In this document: positions 1-7,369 of the stretch, piece after piece
How positions within the stretch are numbered: the first letter of the stretch is position 1
Layout of the letters: the number at the start of each line of letters is the position of its first letter
NCBI GenBank assembly: GCA_947442095.1
Contig: CANEVG010000009.1
Span: 1 to 21,470, forward strand
Direction of reading: 5' to 3'
Length of the DNA: 21,470 nt
From: Sphingomonadaceae bacterium
Lineage (GTDB): Bacteria; Pseudomonadota; Alphaproteobacteria; Sphingomonadales; Sphingomonadaceae
Translations under genes and position numbers: made by a program
Notes under the pieces: generated by a model
The model's database searches: none
Told to the model about the DNA's origin: nothing
Seen by the model: only the letters and a program-made list of their open reading frames with translations

Positions 1-324
1 CCGCTTTCAGGCACGATCCTGCCCGGCATCACGCGTGAGAGCCTGCTGGCGCTGGCCCGCGATGAGGGGCTGGCCGTGCGCGAGGAGCGCTATTCGCTGG
101 ATCAGTGGCACGCGGATGCAGATTCGGGCGCGCTGGTCGAGACGTTTGCGTGCGGCACGGCGGCGGTTGTCACGCCAGTGGGCAAAGTCACCAGCAGCGA
201 CGGCGAATTCGTGATCGGTAGTGGTGGCCCCGGCCAGACCACGCAGAAGCTGCGCCAGCGACTGGTGGCGATCCAGCGCGGCGAAGCGCCCGATCCGCAT
301 GGCTGGGTGCACCGCATCACCTGA
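1..324 (+). CDS. ilvE: Branched-chain amino acid aminotransferase, C-terminal part (5' truncated by window edge)
   Basis: The frame is open from base 1 and ends at TGA 322-324, giving the last 107 residues. The visible part has the C-terminal features of class IV PLP-dependent aminotransferases: a segment reading SGTILPGITRESLL near the start, then ETFACGTAAVVTPVGKV about residues 47-63, the glycine/threonine-rich phosphate-binding loop typical of IlvE. The family transfers the amino group between Leu/Ile/Val and 2-oxoglutarate as the last step of branched-chain amino acid synthesis, in the cytosol. The catalytic lysine lies upstream of the window and cannot be checked. A D-amino-acid transaminase of the same fold is possible but less likely, given the GTAAVVTPVG segment and the typical IlvE-like C-terminus. 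Confidence 0.85.
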   Translation, partial: PLSGTILPGITRESLLALARDEGLAVREERYSLDQWHADADSGALVETFACGTAAVVTPVGKVTSSDGEFVIGSGGPGQTTQKLRQRLVAIQRGEAPDPHGWVHRIT

Positions 325-417
325 TCGGGCGTGGTTGCGGGTGTTGCCTTGGCCCGCCGCCCATGGCATCCGCTGCGCTGTTAATCGCCTGATTAGGACG
401 CTGAGGAGAGCTTTGCC

Positions 418-1338
418 ATGACCATTTCATCGGACATTTCGTTCAGAGACCGCGTAGCGATCGTCACTGGCGCGGGCGGCGGCCTCGGCCGTGCCTATGC
501 GCTCGAACTGGCCAAGCGCGGCGCGAAAGTCGTGGTCAACGATATCGGCGGCGCGCGCGATGGCACCGGCCATTCGGATGCGGCGCTGCAGGTCGTGGCC
601 GAGATCGAGGCCGCAGGCGGCGAGGCGATGTCGAACGGCGGTTCGGTCACCGAATTCGACCAGATGGCCGAGATGGTCGCCAAGGCCAAGGAGAAGTGGG
701 GCGGTGTCCATATCCTGATCAACAACGCCGGCATCCTGCGCGACAAGAGCTTCACCAAGATGGACCCGGCCGATTTCGAAATGGTCGTGAAAGTCCACCT
801 CATCGGCTCGGCCTTCGCCACCAAGGCCTGCTGGGATCTGATGCGCGAGCAGAACTACGGCCGCATTCTGATGACCGCATCGTCCACTGGCCTGTTCGGC
901 AATTTCGGCCAGGCCAACTACGGCGCGGCGAAGCTCGGCCTCGCCGGGCTGACCAAGACGCTCTACCTCGAAGGCGCCAAGAACAACATCAAGGTCAACA
1001 CCTTGGTGCCCGTGGCCGCCACGCGCATGACAGAGGATATCTTCCCCGAGGAAGCCTTCAAGCTCTTCGGCCCGGAAAACGTGGCGCCTGCCGCGCTGTT
1101 CCTCGTTTCGGACGATGCGCCGAGCAATGCCATCGTCGGCGCGGGCGCGGGTGCCTATCACTCGGCATGGGTCACGATGAACAAGGGTGCGCTGCTGGCA
1201 CCCGCCGAACGCACGGTCGAAGGCGTTGCCGCGCACTGGGCGCAGATTTCCGACCGCGCGGGGGATTTCGTGCCCCAATCGGGCGCGGAGCAGAGCGGGG
1301 TGATCATCAGCCAACTGCAGGCGGCGCTGAAGGGCTGA
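418..1338 (+). CDS. Short-chain dehydrogenase/reductase, (3R)-hydroxyacyl-CoA dehydrogenase (MFE-2) type
   Basis: A 306-residue classical SDR. It has the nucleotide-binding motif TGAGGGLG (17-24), NNAG (102-105), and the catalytic set Ser155, Tyr168 and Lys172 (YxxxK) inside GNFGQANYGAAK. The spacing and wording around the active site resemble the dehydrogenase domain of peroxisomal multifunctional enzyme type 2, which oxidises (3R)-hydroxyacyl-CoA with NAD. The C-terminal extension after about residue 215 also fits that subgroup rather than a 250-residue FabG. Here it stands alone, with no hydratase or sterol-carrier domain. The ATG at 418 is preceded by a good ribosome-binding site, GAGGAG at 403-408. 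It lies 93 bases after ilvE and converges on the cluster at 1307-4698. Its true substrate (fatty acyl-CoA, sterol or other) cannot be read from sequence. Confidence 0.94.
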   Translation: MTISSDISFRDRVAIVTGAGGGLGRAYALELAKRGAKVVVNDIGGARDGTGHSDAALQVVAEIEAAGGEAMSNGGSVTEFDQMAEMVAKAKEKWGGVHILINNAGILRDKSFTKMDPADFEMVVKVHLIGSAFATKACWDLMREQNYGRILMTASSTGLFGNFGQANYGAAKLGLAGLTKTLYLEGAKNNIKVNTLVPVAATRMTEDIFPEEAFKLFGPENVAPAALFLVSDDAPSNAIVGAGAGAYHSAWVTMNKGALLAPAERTVEGVAAHWAQISDRAGDFVPQSGAEQSGVIISQLQAALKG

Positions 1339-1651
1339 TCTCCGGCCAGCGATGGGGGCAGGCGCTGCGCCTCGCCCCCGCCAGTTGCGTTGTGCGCAGC
1401 TGCGCTTTTGCTTCGGCCGCAGAGAGCACGCGCGCCTGTAAGCTGGGGCAGTCGATCAGGATCGGCGTATTGCAATCACTGCTGGCGGCCCCGGGCTGAC
1501 GCGCTTCGGGTACCACCAGCACCATCGTGCTCGCCGCAACGCGGTAGACCGCGCGCAGCAGCAGTGGTCCTTCGGCTTCAGATGGGCGCGGCTCAGGCCT
1601 TGAATGGCAAGCAGCCATAGCCAGCACCGGGCAGAAAGCCGCGCGCCTCAA
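1307..1651 (-). CDS. Candidate small lipoprotein, TTG start overlapping the DUF2794 stop
   Basis: I do not recognise a family. After the DUF2794 stop there are about 300 bases with no obvious gene, but the reverse strand stays open for 114 codons from a TTG whose last two bases are part of the preceding TGA. The first residues, MRRAAFCPVLAMAACHS, look like a lipoprotein signal peptide: two arginines, a hydrophobic stretch, and Cys15 after Met-Ala-Ala. Further on are two cysteine-containing turns, SDCNTP and IDCPSLQARV, and an Ala-rich helix. Codon third positions are GC-rich as in the neighbours. Against it: a rare start codon, no well-spaced ribosome-binding site, a lipobox with Met at -3, and a 3' end that overlaps the SDR gene by 32 bases and crosses a strong hairpin. 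If it is not real, 1339-1647 holds only that hairpin. Confidence 0.33.
   Translation of the reverse strand: MRRAAFCPVLAMAACHSRPEPRPSEAEGPLLLRAVYRVAASTMVLVVPEARQPGAASSDCNTPILIDCPSLQARVLSAAEAKAQLRTTQLAGARRSACPHRWPEISPSAPPAVG
1354..1379. terminator. GC-rich hairpin between convergent genes
   Basis: GGGGGC-A-GGCG and CGCC-T-(C)-GCCCCC form a stem of about 11 pairs with one bulged C and the loop CTG. It begins 15 bases after the SDR stop, where the two converging transcription units meet. No T-run follows on either strand, so it is at best a hairpin-only or Rho-assisted end. If the candidate lipoprotein on the opposite strand is real, this hairpin lies inside its 3' coding end. Confidence 0.3.
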
Positions 1652-1995
1652 TCCTCGACCAGTTTGAGCAGGCGGCGTTCCAACGGTGAGAGCACGCCCG
1701 CCAGTTCGTGCCCGCGTTTCAGGACTTGCCCCGCCTCGCCATAGAGCGCCCACATGCCCTGCTTGCCGCGCAAGGCCGGGCGTTTCTCGATACGCGCTGT
1801 CGGACGTTCGGCGGTCCGGCGAAAGGCGGCAAAGCTGGCGGCGTCCCTCTCGAACGTCATGGCATAATCGCGCCACTGCCCAGCAGCGACCATGCGTCCG
1901 TAGATATCAAGGATCTTGGTCAGCTCCGACCGGTCAAACGCGACCTGCGGGTCTTTGCGAACCTGCGGAAAAGCCAGCACTGTGGGGCCAGCCAC
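1648..1995 (-). CDS. DUF2794 domain-containing protein
   Basis: A 115-residue protein from the GTG at 1995. It matches my memory of the DUF2794 family, found mainly in alphaproteobacteria: VAFDRSELTKILDIYGRMVA near residue 18, then GQWRDYAM, FRRTAERPTARIEKRP, and a C-terminal GHELAGVLSPLERRLLKL. No biochemical function is established, and there are no signal peptide or membrane segments, so it is probably cytosolic. The gene is the fourth of the DUF2066-hdaA-cysE cluster. The start is uncertain. The GTG has no well-placed ribosome-binding site, whereas a CTG at 2031 in the same frame overlaps the cysE stop and sits six bases after AAGGAG; that start would give 127 residues. Confidence 0.9.
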   Translation of the reverse strand: MAGPTVLAFPQVRKDPQVAFDRSELTKILDIYGRMVAAGQWRDYAMTFERDAASFAAFRRTAERPTARIEKRPALRGKQGMWALYGEAGQVLKRGHELAGVLSPLERRLLKLVED

Positions 1996-2027
1996 TCCGC
2001 CACCCGCATCGGCTCCGCCCAGACCGC

Positions 2028-2768
2028 TCAGTTGCGGCTCCTTCGCCGCGAACCACCGTTGATCGGGGTCGGTCCGCCAGCGTCAACCGGGGCAACACCG
2101 GGCTGCGCCTTGTCAGTGAGCAAGGCCGCAACTTGCGCCTTCAGCAGCGCAACCTCTGCCTCCAGATCATCCACGCGCGTGCCGCCTGCCGGTTCACAGG
2201 GCTCCTTGCAGGGGGTGCCGTAGGGGATGAAGTCCTTGAGCCAGGTCTCTACCGGCACCAGCGTGGAGCGGGCTTTAAGCCCGACCATCGTCGCGCCTTC
2301 GGGGACGTCTTCGGTAACGACCGCGTTGGCACCGACGCGCGCGCGCGGGCCGACGGTGATGGGGCCAAGCACCTGCGCGCCCGAACCCAGGATCACGTTG
2401 TCGCACAAGGTGGGATGGCGTTTGCCTGGCACGCCGTTGGCAGGATTTGTGCCGCCGAGCGTTACGCACTGGTAGATCGTTACATTGTCGCCGATCTCGG
2501 CCGTCTCGCCGATCACGGTATAGCCATGATCGATGAACAGGTGCCGCCCGATCTTCGCACCGGGGTGAATGTCGATCCCCGTGAGAAAGCGCGAGAAGTG
2601 GTTCACGAACCGCGCCAGAAAGAACAGCCGCACCCCGAACAGGGCATGCGCCACGCGGTGCAGGCCAACGGCGTGCAGCCCCGGATAGAGCAAGATTTCC
2701 CAGCGCGAACGCGGTGCAGGGTCACGTGCGCGGATCGAATCCAGATAGGCAATGAAGCTTCCGATCAT
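2028..2768 (-). CDS. cysE: Serine O-acetyltransferase
   Basis: A 246-residue left-handed beta-helix acetyltransferase that makes O-acetylserine from serine and acetyl-CoA, the entry step of cysteine synthesis. The hexapeptide-repeat core runs from about residue 64 to 170. The catalytic histidines corresponding to E. coli His158 and His193 are His81 (FIDHGYTVIGETAEIGDN) and His118 (GKRHPTL), and the VTLGGT segment between them is conserved. The N-terminal helical part is short (about 60 residues against about 140 in E. coli), as in EpsC/SrpH-type enzymes. After residue 185 comes a Cys-Pro turn, a short predicted coiled coil (VDDLEAEVALLKAQVAALL, 199-217) and an Arg-rich end. ATG 2768 is chosen because the homology begins there and an AGGGGGA stretch precedes it; the frame extends upstream but resembles nothing. 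It lies 25 bases after hdaA. Confidence 0.93.
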   Translation of the reverse strand: MIGSFIAYLDSIRARDPAPRSRWEILLYPGLHAVGLHRVAHALFGVRLFFLARFVNHFSRFLTGIDIHPGAKIGRHLFIDHGYTVIGETAEIGDNVTIYQCVTLGGTNPANGVPGKRHPTLCDNVILGSGAQVLGPITVGPRARVGANAVVTEDVPEGATMVGLKARSTLVPVETWLKDFIPYGTPCKEPCEPAGGTRVDDLEAEVALLKAQVAALLTDKAQPGVAPVDAGGPTPINGGSRRRSRN

Positions 2769-2793
2769 GGCCGCTTTTCCCCCTTTTTCGCCC

Positions 2794-3420
2794 TTAAAGC
2801 AAGCGCGGCTGCCGCTCGGCCTCGGGAACACCATGGACCCGTTCGGCCAGGGCATCGCGTGACAGCGATATGGTGACGGCGGCCTTGCGCTCAAGGGATA
2901 GTCGATCGATTGTTTCAACGAGCGCCTCGGCAGCAGCGTGGCTGCGCTCCAGCCGGGGCAGGATATAGGCCAGCACGCCCTCGCCTAGCGCCAGCCCGCG
3001 TCGCGCGGCATGGCTTTCGACAAGGGCCCGCAGGAGATCATCATCGGGCGCTGCGATCTCGATCATCAGCGCCGCGCCCAGCCGCGAAGCAAGATCGGGC
3101 AAGGCCACTTGCCATGTGCCAGGCGCGCGGCCCGAAACAATCAGCAGCGGCCGCCCTTCGGCCTGCGCACGATTCCAGCGGTGGAACAGCGCGTCTTCGG
3201 GCAGACCGTCGGCATCATCGAGCATGTCCCCCGCGCCGCTCTGCGCAAACCATCGCGCGATCAGGCTCTTGCCCGAACGCGGCGGCCCGGCGAGCACAGC
3301 GGCGCGAAACGGCCAGCTGGCCGCCCCCCCTAGAGCCGTAAGCACGGGCGCGAGCGAGGAACCGGTCACGATCGTTTCCGCGCTGGCCGCCGTGGTCAGT
3401 GGTAAAGCGATCTGGCTCAT
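2794..3420 (-). CDS. hdaA: HdaA/DnaA-homologue regulator of replication initiation
   Basis: A 208-residue AAA+ protein related to DnaA domain III but without the DNA-binding domain, as in Hda/HdaA. Near the N-terminus QIALPL (residues 3-8) looks like the beta-clamp-binding motif that tethers Hda to DnaN. Walker A is GPPRSGKS (45-52), a Walker B-like DDAD lies at 68-71, and RLERSHAAAEALVETIDRLS (156-175) is the conserved lid/sensor region of this family. By family knowledge, the clamp-bound protein stimulates ATP hydrolysis on DnaA and prevents re-initiation. It begins 12 bases after the DUF2066 gene and is followed by cysE. Distant bacterial DnaA-like loaders such as DnaC are excluded by the clamp motif and size. 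Confidence 0.85.
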   Translation of the reverse strand: MSQIALPLTTAASAETIVTGSSLAPVLTALGGAASWPFRAAVLAGPPRSGKSLIARWFAQSGAGDMLDDADGLPEDALFHRWNRAQAEGRPLLIVSGRAPGTWQVALPDLASRLGAALMIEIAAPDDDLLRALVESHAARRGLALGEGVLAYILPRLERSHAAAEALVETIDRLSLERKAAVTISLSRDALAERVHGVPEAERQPRLL

Positions 3421-3432
3421 CGGACCAGCAGC

Positions 3433-4698
3433 CTACTTGCGGATGCTGATCGCACCGGCCCCAAGCGTGACCTTCCAGCCCTGTGCGCGCAGCGCTGCTG
3501 CCAGCGTGTCGATATCACCCGCAAACGTGACGCGCAGCACCGACGTGCCGCCGATGGCGACACTGGGGCTGGCGACGTCCTTCACTCCGGCCATTCGGCG
3601 CACCGCTCCCATCCCGGCATCGAACGCCGCGCCATCGGGCGTTGCCATCTGCACGGTCACGGTCACATTCGGCACGCTCGCGGCTGTAGCGGCGACGGCG
3701 GGGTCTGCCGTGGCCGCCGTCGCCGTGGCGGCAGCAGGCGCCGGGCCGACCTTGGCGACGATGCTGTCGATCAGCGCCTGATCAAGCTCGGGCTGCGTGT
3801 TCAGCGATGGGTCAGGCGCGAGCTGACCCGAAGCGAGCGCGCCGGCATAGAGCCCGTCCAGCCGCACCACCGCCTCTGCTAGCATGGCGGGCAGCTGATC
3901 CTCGCTTTGCGCAGTCAGCTCGAAGCTGCCAATGAACTGGTTGTCCGGACCGCGCCGCGCGGTGAATATACCGCGCACTGGCCCGCCCGGCCATAGCCGC
4001 TCGAGCCGGGCCATCGGCATGATCACATCCGCCGCCCCGAACGAATCGAGCAGCAACCGCCACCAGTTGCGGCTGCGGCGCGAGATTTGCCCGGCGGTCA
4101 GCAGCAGCGAATCCGCACCGCTGCCGCTCGGGCGGACATAATCGATCACGCTGGTGCCAATGCGAAACTCGGCCCAAGCCTTCTGCCAGGGCGTGCGCGT
4201 TTCGAACACAGAGGTAACGCCGCCTTGCGTCAGCACCGGAACCACCAGCAGCGGCGCAGACCGTGCGATCTGGCCCTGCATGCCCAGATAGCCGCTGGTG
4301 CGGGTCCGGTCGAAAATCACGCCCAGCGTGGCGATGTACCGTTGCGGGCCGATCTGCTCTTTCTCGACCACCACAGCGGAGACCATGCCGTCGATCGTGC
4401 CATCATCGAGCGCCGGGGCCGCGCCGCCGCCGCCCATGCCGTTCGATTTCCAGAGCTTCTCCCACGCCAGCCGCTGAGCCTGCTTCCACCCGTTCGCGCG
4501 GGCTTCTTCCGCGGTCTTGCCAGTGGCGTTGACCGCAATCCCGTTCACTTCGAAATCGCCGTTGCTGGCAACCGGCGAGATGCCGCGATCGCCCTCGATC
4601 TGCGCATAAATCACCGCGCCGCCCGCCGCGAGCCCAATGGCTAGCGCGGCGAGAGCCCCGATTCGGGTCTGCCGCTTCCATGCGGGCCACTTGGGCAC
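3433..4698 (-). CDS. DUF2066 domain-containing exported protein
   Basis: A 421-residue protein from the GTG at 4698. The N-terminus (KRQTRIGALAALAIGLAAGG, 9-28) is a signal peptide or anchor, probably cut near YAQ (31-33), so the product is periplasmic or membrane-tethered. Residues about 45-300 fit DUF2066: a conserved-looking start with VNGIAVNATGKTAEEARANG, then VVEKEQIGPQRYIATLGVIFDR and SAPLLVVPVL. An Ala/Thr-rich linker (318-342) leads to a small alpha/beta C-terminal domain (343-421) resembling a ferredoxin-like fold. Function is unknown. Next to hda is a position where I have seen this family in other alphaproteobacteria. The GTG gives an N-terminus with a proper signal peptide; a TTG three codons earlier is also possible. 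A longer reading frame reaching into purM is not credible. Confidence 0.8.
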   Translation of the reverse strand: MPKWPAWKRQTRIGALAALAIGLAAGGAVIYAQIEGDRGISPVASNGDFEVNGIAVNATGKTAEEARANGWKQAQRLAWEKLWKSNGMGGGGAAPALDDGTIDGMVSAVVVEKEQIGPQRYIATLGVIFDRTRTSGYLGMQGQIARSAPLLVVPVLTQGGVTSVFETRTPWQKAWAEFRIGTSVIDYVRPSGSGADSLLLTAGQISRRSRNWWRLLLDSFGAADVIMPMARLERLWPGGPVRGIFTARRGPDNQFIGSFELTAQSEDQLPAMLAEAVVRLDGLYAGALASGQLAPDPSLNTQPELDQALIDSIVAKVGPAPAAATATAATADPAVAATAASVPNVTVTVQMATPDGAAFDAGMGAVRRMAGVKDVASPSVAIGGTSVLRVTFAGDIDTLAAALRAQGWKVTLGAGAISIRK

Positions 4699-4831
4699 AT
4701 GATGCAAGGTTGGGCGCAAGGCGGCCAAAGGAACTCCAATTGCTGGACGCGGATGTTGCGCAAGGTTTCGCTGGTTTCGCGACTTGGCCGCGCTTTTGCC
4801 CAAAGCCAAGTGGAAATCCAAGCAGGAAAGC

Positions 4832-4837
4832 GCTAGG
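4832..4837 (+). promoter_or_regulatory. -10-like element GCTAGG before purM
   Basis: GCTAGG is followed by a GC-only stretch (GCCGCGCCCC) directly before the purM ATG, 10 bases away, with no ribosome-binding site between. The same arrangement precedes pdxA and, less exactly, lptD and the M20 hydrolase gene. No good -35 is visible at 17 bases (GTGGAA). The rest of the 149-base divergent spacer (4699-4847) shows nothing I can call. Confidence 0.35.
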
Positions 4838-4847
4838 GCCGCGCCCC

Positions 4848-5969
4848 ATGGCCTCAACAGACGAAACTTCGCAGCCTTATTCCTACGCCAAAGCCGGCGT
4901 CGACATTGCTGCGGGCAACGCGCTGGTCCGCGCGATCGGCCCGCTCGCGCGCTCCACCGCACGGCCCGGAGCGGACGCGGAACTCGGCGGATTCGGGGCC
5001 TTCTTCGACCTCAAGGCGGCGGGCTACAAGGACCCGCTGCTGGTTGCGGGCAACGACGGCGTTGGCACCAAGGTCAAGCTGGCGATCGATTACGACCGGC
5101 ACGATGCAATCGGCATCGATCTTGTCGCCATGTGCGTCAACGATCTGATCGTGCAGGGCGCGGAGCCGCTCTTCTTTCTGGATTACTTCGCCACCGGCAA
5201 GCTTGATACTGGGGTCGCGGAGCGCGTCGTCGCGGGCATTGCCGACGGCTGCAAGCTAGCCGGCTGCGCGCTGATTGGCGGCGAGACGGCAGAAATGCCG
5301 GGCATGTACGCACACGGCGACTACGATCTTGCGGGCTTCTGCGTCGGCGCGGTGGAACGCGGCGAGCAGCTGACCGGCGACCGTGTGGCAGAAGGCGACG
5401 TGCTGATTGGGCTCGCCTCCTCGGGCGTTCATTCAAACGGCTATTCGCTCGTGCGCCGCCTTGCGGCGGACAAAGGCTGGAAGCTCGACCGGCCCGCATT
5501 GTTCGACAACGAGCGCCTGCTGATCGACCACCTGATCGAGCCGACGCGCATCTATGTGAAGAGCCTGCTGCCATTCGTTCGCGCCCAGAACGGTAAAGCT
5601 GGCCGCGTCCACGCGCTTGCCCACATCACTGGCGGCGGGCTGCTGGAAAACGTGCCGCGCGTACTGCCCAGGGGCCTCCATGCGCGGATCGACGCCGATG
5701 CCTGGGAGCAGCCGCGCCTCATGGCGTTCCTGCAGGCGCAGGGCCAGATCGAGCCCGGAGAAATGGCGCGCACGTTCAATTGCGGTGTCGGCATGGTTCT
5801 GGCGGTCGCGCCGGACGAAGCAGCTAGCCTGATCGCAGACCTGACGGCGGTGGGCGAAACCGCCTTCCCCATCGGCAGCGTGGTTGCGGGCGAAAAGGGC
5901 TGCACCGTGTTCGGCAGCGCCGAAGCGTGGTCTGCGCGTGAGGCTTGGGAAGCGGTGCATGTCGGCTAG
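4848..5969 (+). CDS. purM: Phosphoribosylformylglycinamidine cyclo-ligase (AIR synthetase)
   Basis: A 373-residue PurM, which closes the imidazole ring of AIR from FGAM with ATP, the fifth step of purine synthesis, in the cytosol. The family signatures are present in order: YSYAKAGVDIAAGN (11-24), GNDGVGTKVKLAID (68-81), DLVAMCVNDLIVQGAEPLFFLDY (91-113), GGETAEMPGMY, and the HITGGG segment in the C-terminal half. Length is usual for the family, with a slightly longer N-terminus. ATG 4848 is taken because homology starts at once and a -10-like GCTAGG lies 10 bases upstream; the frame is open further upstream without similarity. It heads a purM-purN pair separated by 143 bases that hold a repeat, and it is divergent from the DUF2066-hdaA cluster. 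Confidence 0.97.
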   Translation: MASTDETSQPYSYAKAGVDIAAGNALVRAIGPLARSTARPGADAELGGFGAFFDLKAAGYKDPLLVAGNDGVGTKVKLAIDYDRHDAIGIDLVAMCVNDLIVQGAEPLFFLDYFATGKLDTGVAERVVAGIADGCKLAGCALIGGETAEMPGMYAHGDYDLAGFCVGAVERGEQLTGDRVAEGDVLIGLASSGVHSNGYSLVRRLAADKGWKLDRPALFDNERLLIDHLIEPTRIYVKSLLPFVRAQNGKAGRVHALAHITGGGLLENVPRVLPRGLHARIDADAWEQPRLMAFLQAQGQIEPGEMARTFNCGVGMVLAVAPDEAASLIADLTAVGETAFPIGSVVAGEKGCTVFGSAEAWSAREAWEAVHVG

Positions 5970-5976
5970 TTTAGAT

Positions 5977-6089
5977 CCTCCCCGTTTTGGCGAAACCCGA
6001 ACGGGGAGGTGGCAGCTGGCAGGGCTGACGGTGGGATTGCCACACCTCCACCACCCGCTGAGCGGGCGGTCTCCCTTCCCGTTTTTGCC
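5977..6089. repeat. Intergenic palindromic repeat between purM and purN
   Basis: Most of the purM-purN spacer is a mosaic of inverted repeats. CCTCCCCGTT (5977-5986) pairs perfectly with AACGGGGAGG (6000-6009); CCCGC-TGA-GCGGG forms a second hairpin at 6054-6066. The block 6002-6035 matches 15923-15956, after rsmA, at 26 of 34 positions without gaps. The two sites therefore hold copies of one dispersed family, similar to GC-rich REP-like elements I recall between sphingomonad genes. It may modulate readthrough or mRNA stability between purM and purN; no T-run makes it a classical terminator. Confidence 0.7.
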
Positions 6090-6112
6090 TTCGGCATATC
6101 AGGGAGTATCGG

Positions 6113-7054
6113 ATGGCTGATCGCGCCAGGGTCGCCGTGTTCATTTCGGGCAGCGGCACCAACATGGCCGCGCTGCTCTATGCCAGCCGCCTGCCCGACT
6201 GCCCGTTCGAGGTCGTGCTGGTACTCTCCAATGCCCCGGATGCAGGCGGTCTCGTCCTCGCCAGGGTAGAGGGTGTGGCGACATTCGCCCTGCCGCACAA
6301 GGGCATGCCGCGCGCCGAGCACGATACCGCGATGGAGGCCGAAGTGCTCCGCTCGGGCGCGGAATACATCGCGCTGGCGGGCTACATGCGCATCCTCAGC
6401 CCGGAATTCGTGGCGCGCTGGGAGGGGCGAATGATCAATATCCATCCCTCGCTACTGCCGAAATACACTGGCCTCCGCACCCACCAACGCGCGCTGGATG
6501 CAGGCGATGCCCATGCGGGCTGCACCGTCCACCTCGTTACCGCCGATCTCGATGAAGGCCCCATTCTCGGCCAAATCCCGGTTGCGACCCGCGCGGGCGA
6601 TACCGCAGACACGCTGGCCGCGCGGGTACTCATCGCCGAACACCAGCTCTACCCGCGATGCCTCGCCGATCTGGTCACGCGCGAGGTTGAGCCGCAGTGG
6701 CTGGTCGGCAAAGTGCGCAAGCTGGCGCTGGCTCTGCCCGAGGCGGAAGAGACAGTCAGCCACGGGATGCCCTGCTTTGGCATCATGAAGGGCAAGAAGT
6801 TCGCTTATGTCAGCCTCAATCACCATGGAGACGGCCGGACCGCGCTGCTGGTCAAGATCAGCGGACTCGACGAGCAGGAACAGCTGATCGAGACTGATCC
6901 AGACCGCTTCTACCGCCCCGCTTATTTCGGCGAAGGCTGGATCGGTGTGCGGCTGGACCTTGGCGATACCGATTGGGATGAGATCGCTGAACGCCTGCAG
7001 CGCAGCTGGCTCTCGATCGCGCCGCGCAAGCTGGCGGCGTTCATGGAGTTCTGA
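6113..7054 (+). CDS. purN: Phosphoribosylglycinamide formyltransferase fused to a MmcQ/YjbR domain
   Basis: Residues 1 to about 192 are a complete PurN, which formylates GAR to FGAR using 10-formyl-tetrahydrofolate. SGSGTN (12-17) binds substrate phosphate, and the catalytic residues Asn109, His111 and Asp147 correspond to E. coli Asn106, His108 and Asp144. Residues from about 196 to 313 are a second domain of the MmcQ/YjbR family (a CyaY-like fold): VRKLALALPEAEE, SHGMPCFGI, KKFAYV, DPDRFYRPAY, GWIGVRLDL, and APRKLAAF at the end. MmcQ/YjbR proteins are normally separate small proteins of unclear function; a DNA-binding label is often used but weakly supported. The join is in one open frame without a stop. 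GGGAG lies about six bases before the ATG. The downstream stop is one base from that of the convergent gene at 7056. Confidence 0.93.
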   Translation: MADRARVAVFISGSGTNMAALLYASRLPDCPFEVVLVLSNAPDAGGLVLARVEGVATFALPHKGMPRAEHDTAMEAEVLRSGAEYIALAGYMRILSPEFVARWEGRMINIHPSLLPKYTGLRTHQRALDAGDAHAGCTVHLVTADLDEGPILGQIPVATRAGDTADTLAARVLIAEHQLYPRCLADLVTREVEPQWLVGKVRKLALALPEAEETVSHGMPCFGIMKGKKFAYVSLNHHGDGRTALLVKISGLDEQEQLIETDPDRFYRPAYFGEGWIGVRLDLGDTDWDEIAERLQRSWLSIAPRKLAAFMEF

Positions 7055-7055
7055 A

Positions 7056-7295
7056 TCAGATCTCGCTCTCGTTAACCAACGGACGATCTTCGCGCGTGGC
7101 GCGGTAGCGGGCTAAGGGATCGCTCTCGCCCGGGGAGATGATCACGTGATCCGCATGGACCTCCAGCAGTGTGCCGACAAACGGCATGCCTTCAAGGCTT
7201 CCCGTCACCCTGTAACTGACCACATCGCCGACCTTGAATGTGGCCGGATCGAAATTGAACTCGAACGGGCACGACCCGTCACCCATGCCGAACAT
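7056..7295 (-). CDS. Small conserved-looking hypothetical protein
   Basis: A 79-residue protein that I cannot assign to a named family. It reads as one small beta-rich domain: FKVGDVVSYRVTG, MPFVGTLLEVHADHVII and SDPLARYRATR suggest a beta-barrel or SH3-like fold, with an acidic C-terminus (NESEI). It has no signal peptide or membrane segment. The ATG at 7295 is chosen over the in-frame TTG (7316) and ATG (7304) because GGAGG lies nine bases before it. A GCTATAGC palindrome at 7346-7353 could contain its -10. The gene follows ndk on the same strand after 74 bases, and its stop is one base from that of purN. Codon use matches the neighbours, so it is probably a real gene. Confidence 0.68.
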   Translation of the reverse strand: MFGMGDGSCPFEFNFDPATFKVGDVVSYRVTGSLEGMPFVGTLLEVHADHVIISPGESDPLARYRATREDRPLVNESEI

Positions 7296-7369
7296 GCCAA
7301 CCATCCTCCAATGCAAAGGGCCGCCGGATCGCTCCGACAGCCCACGCTATAGCAGTCTCTGCCAACCGA

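Noticed and set aside
427..1314. Long minus-strand open frame opposite the SDR gene
   Set aside because: Shadow of a well-supported SDR with complete catalytic motifs; the translation is a low-complexity His/Gly/Arg-rich string.
1354..1379. Classical Rho-independent terminator
   Set aside because: The hairpin is strong but no T-run follows on either strand, so it is listed only as a low-confidence hairpin.
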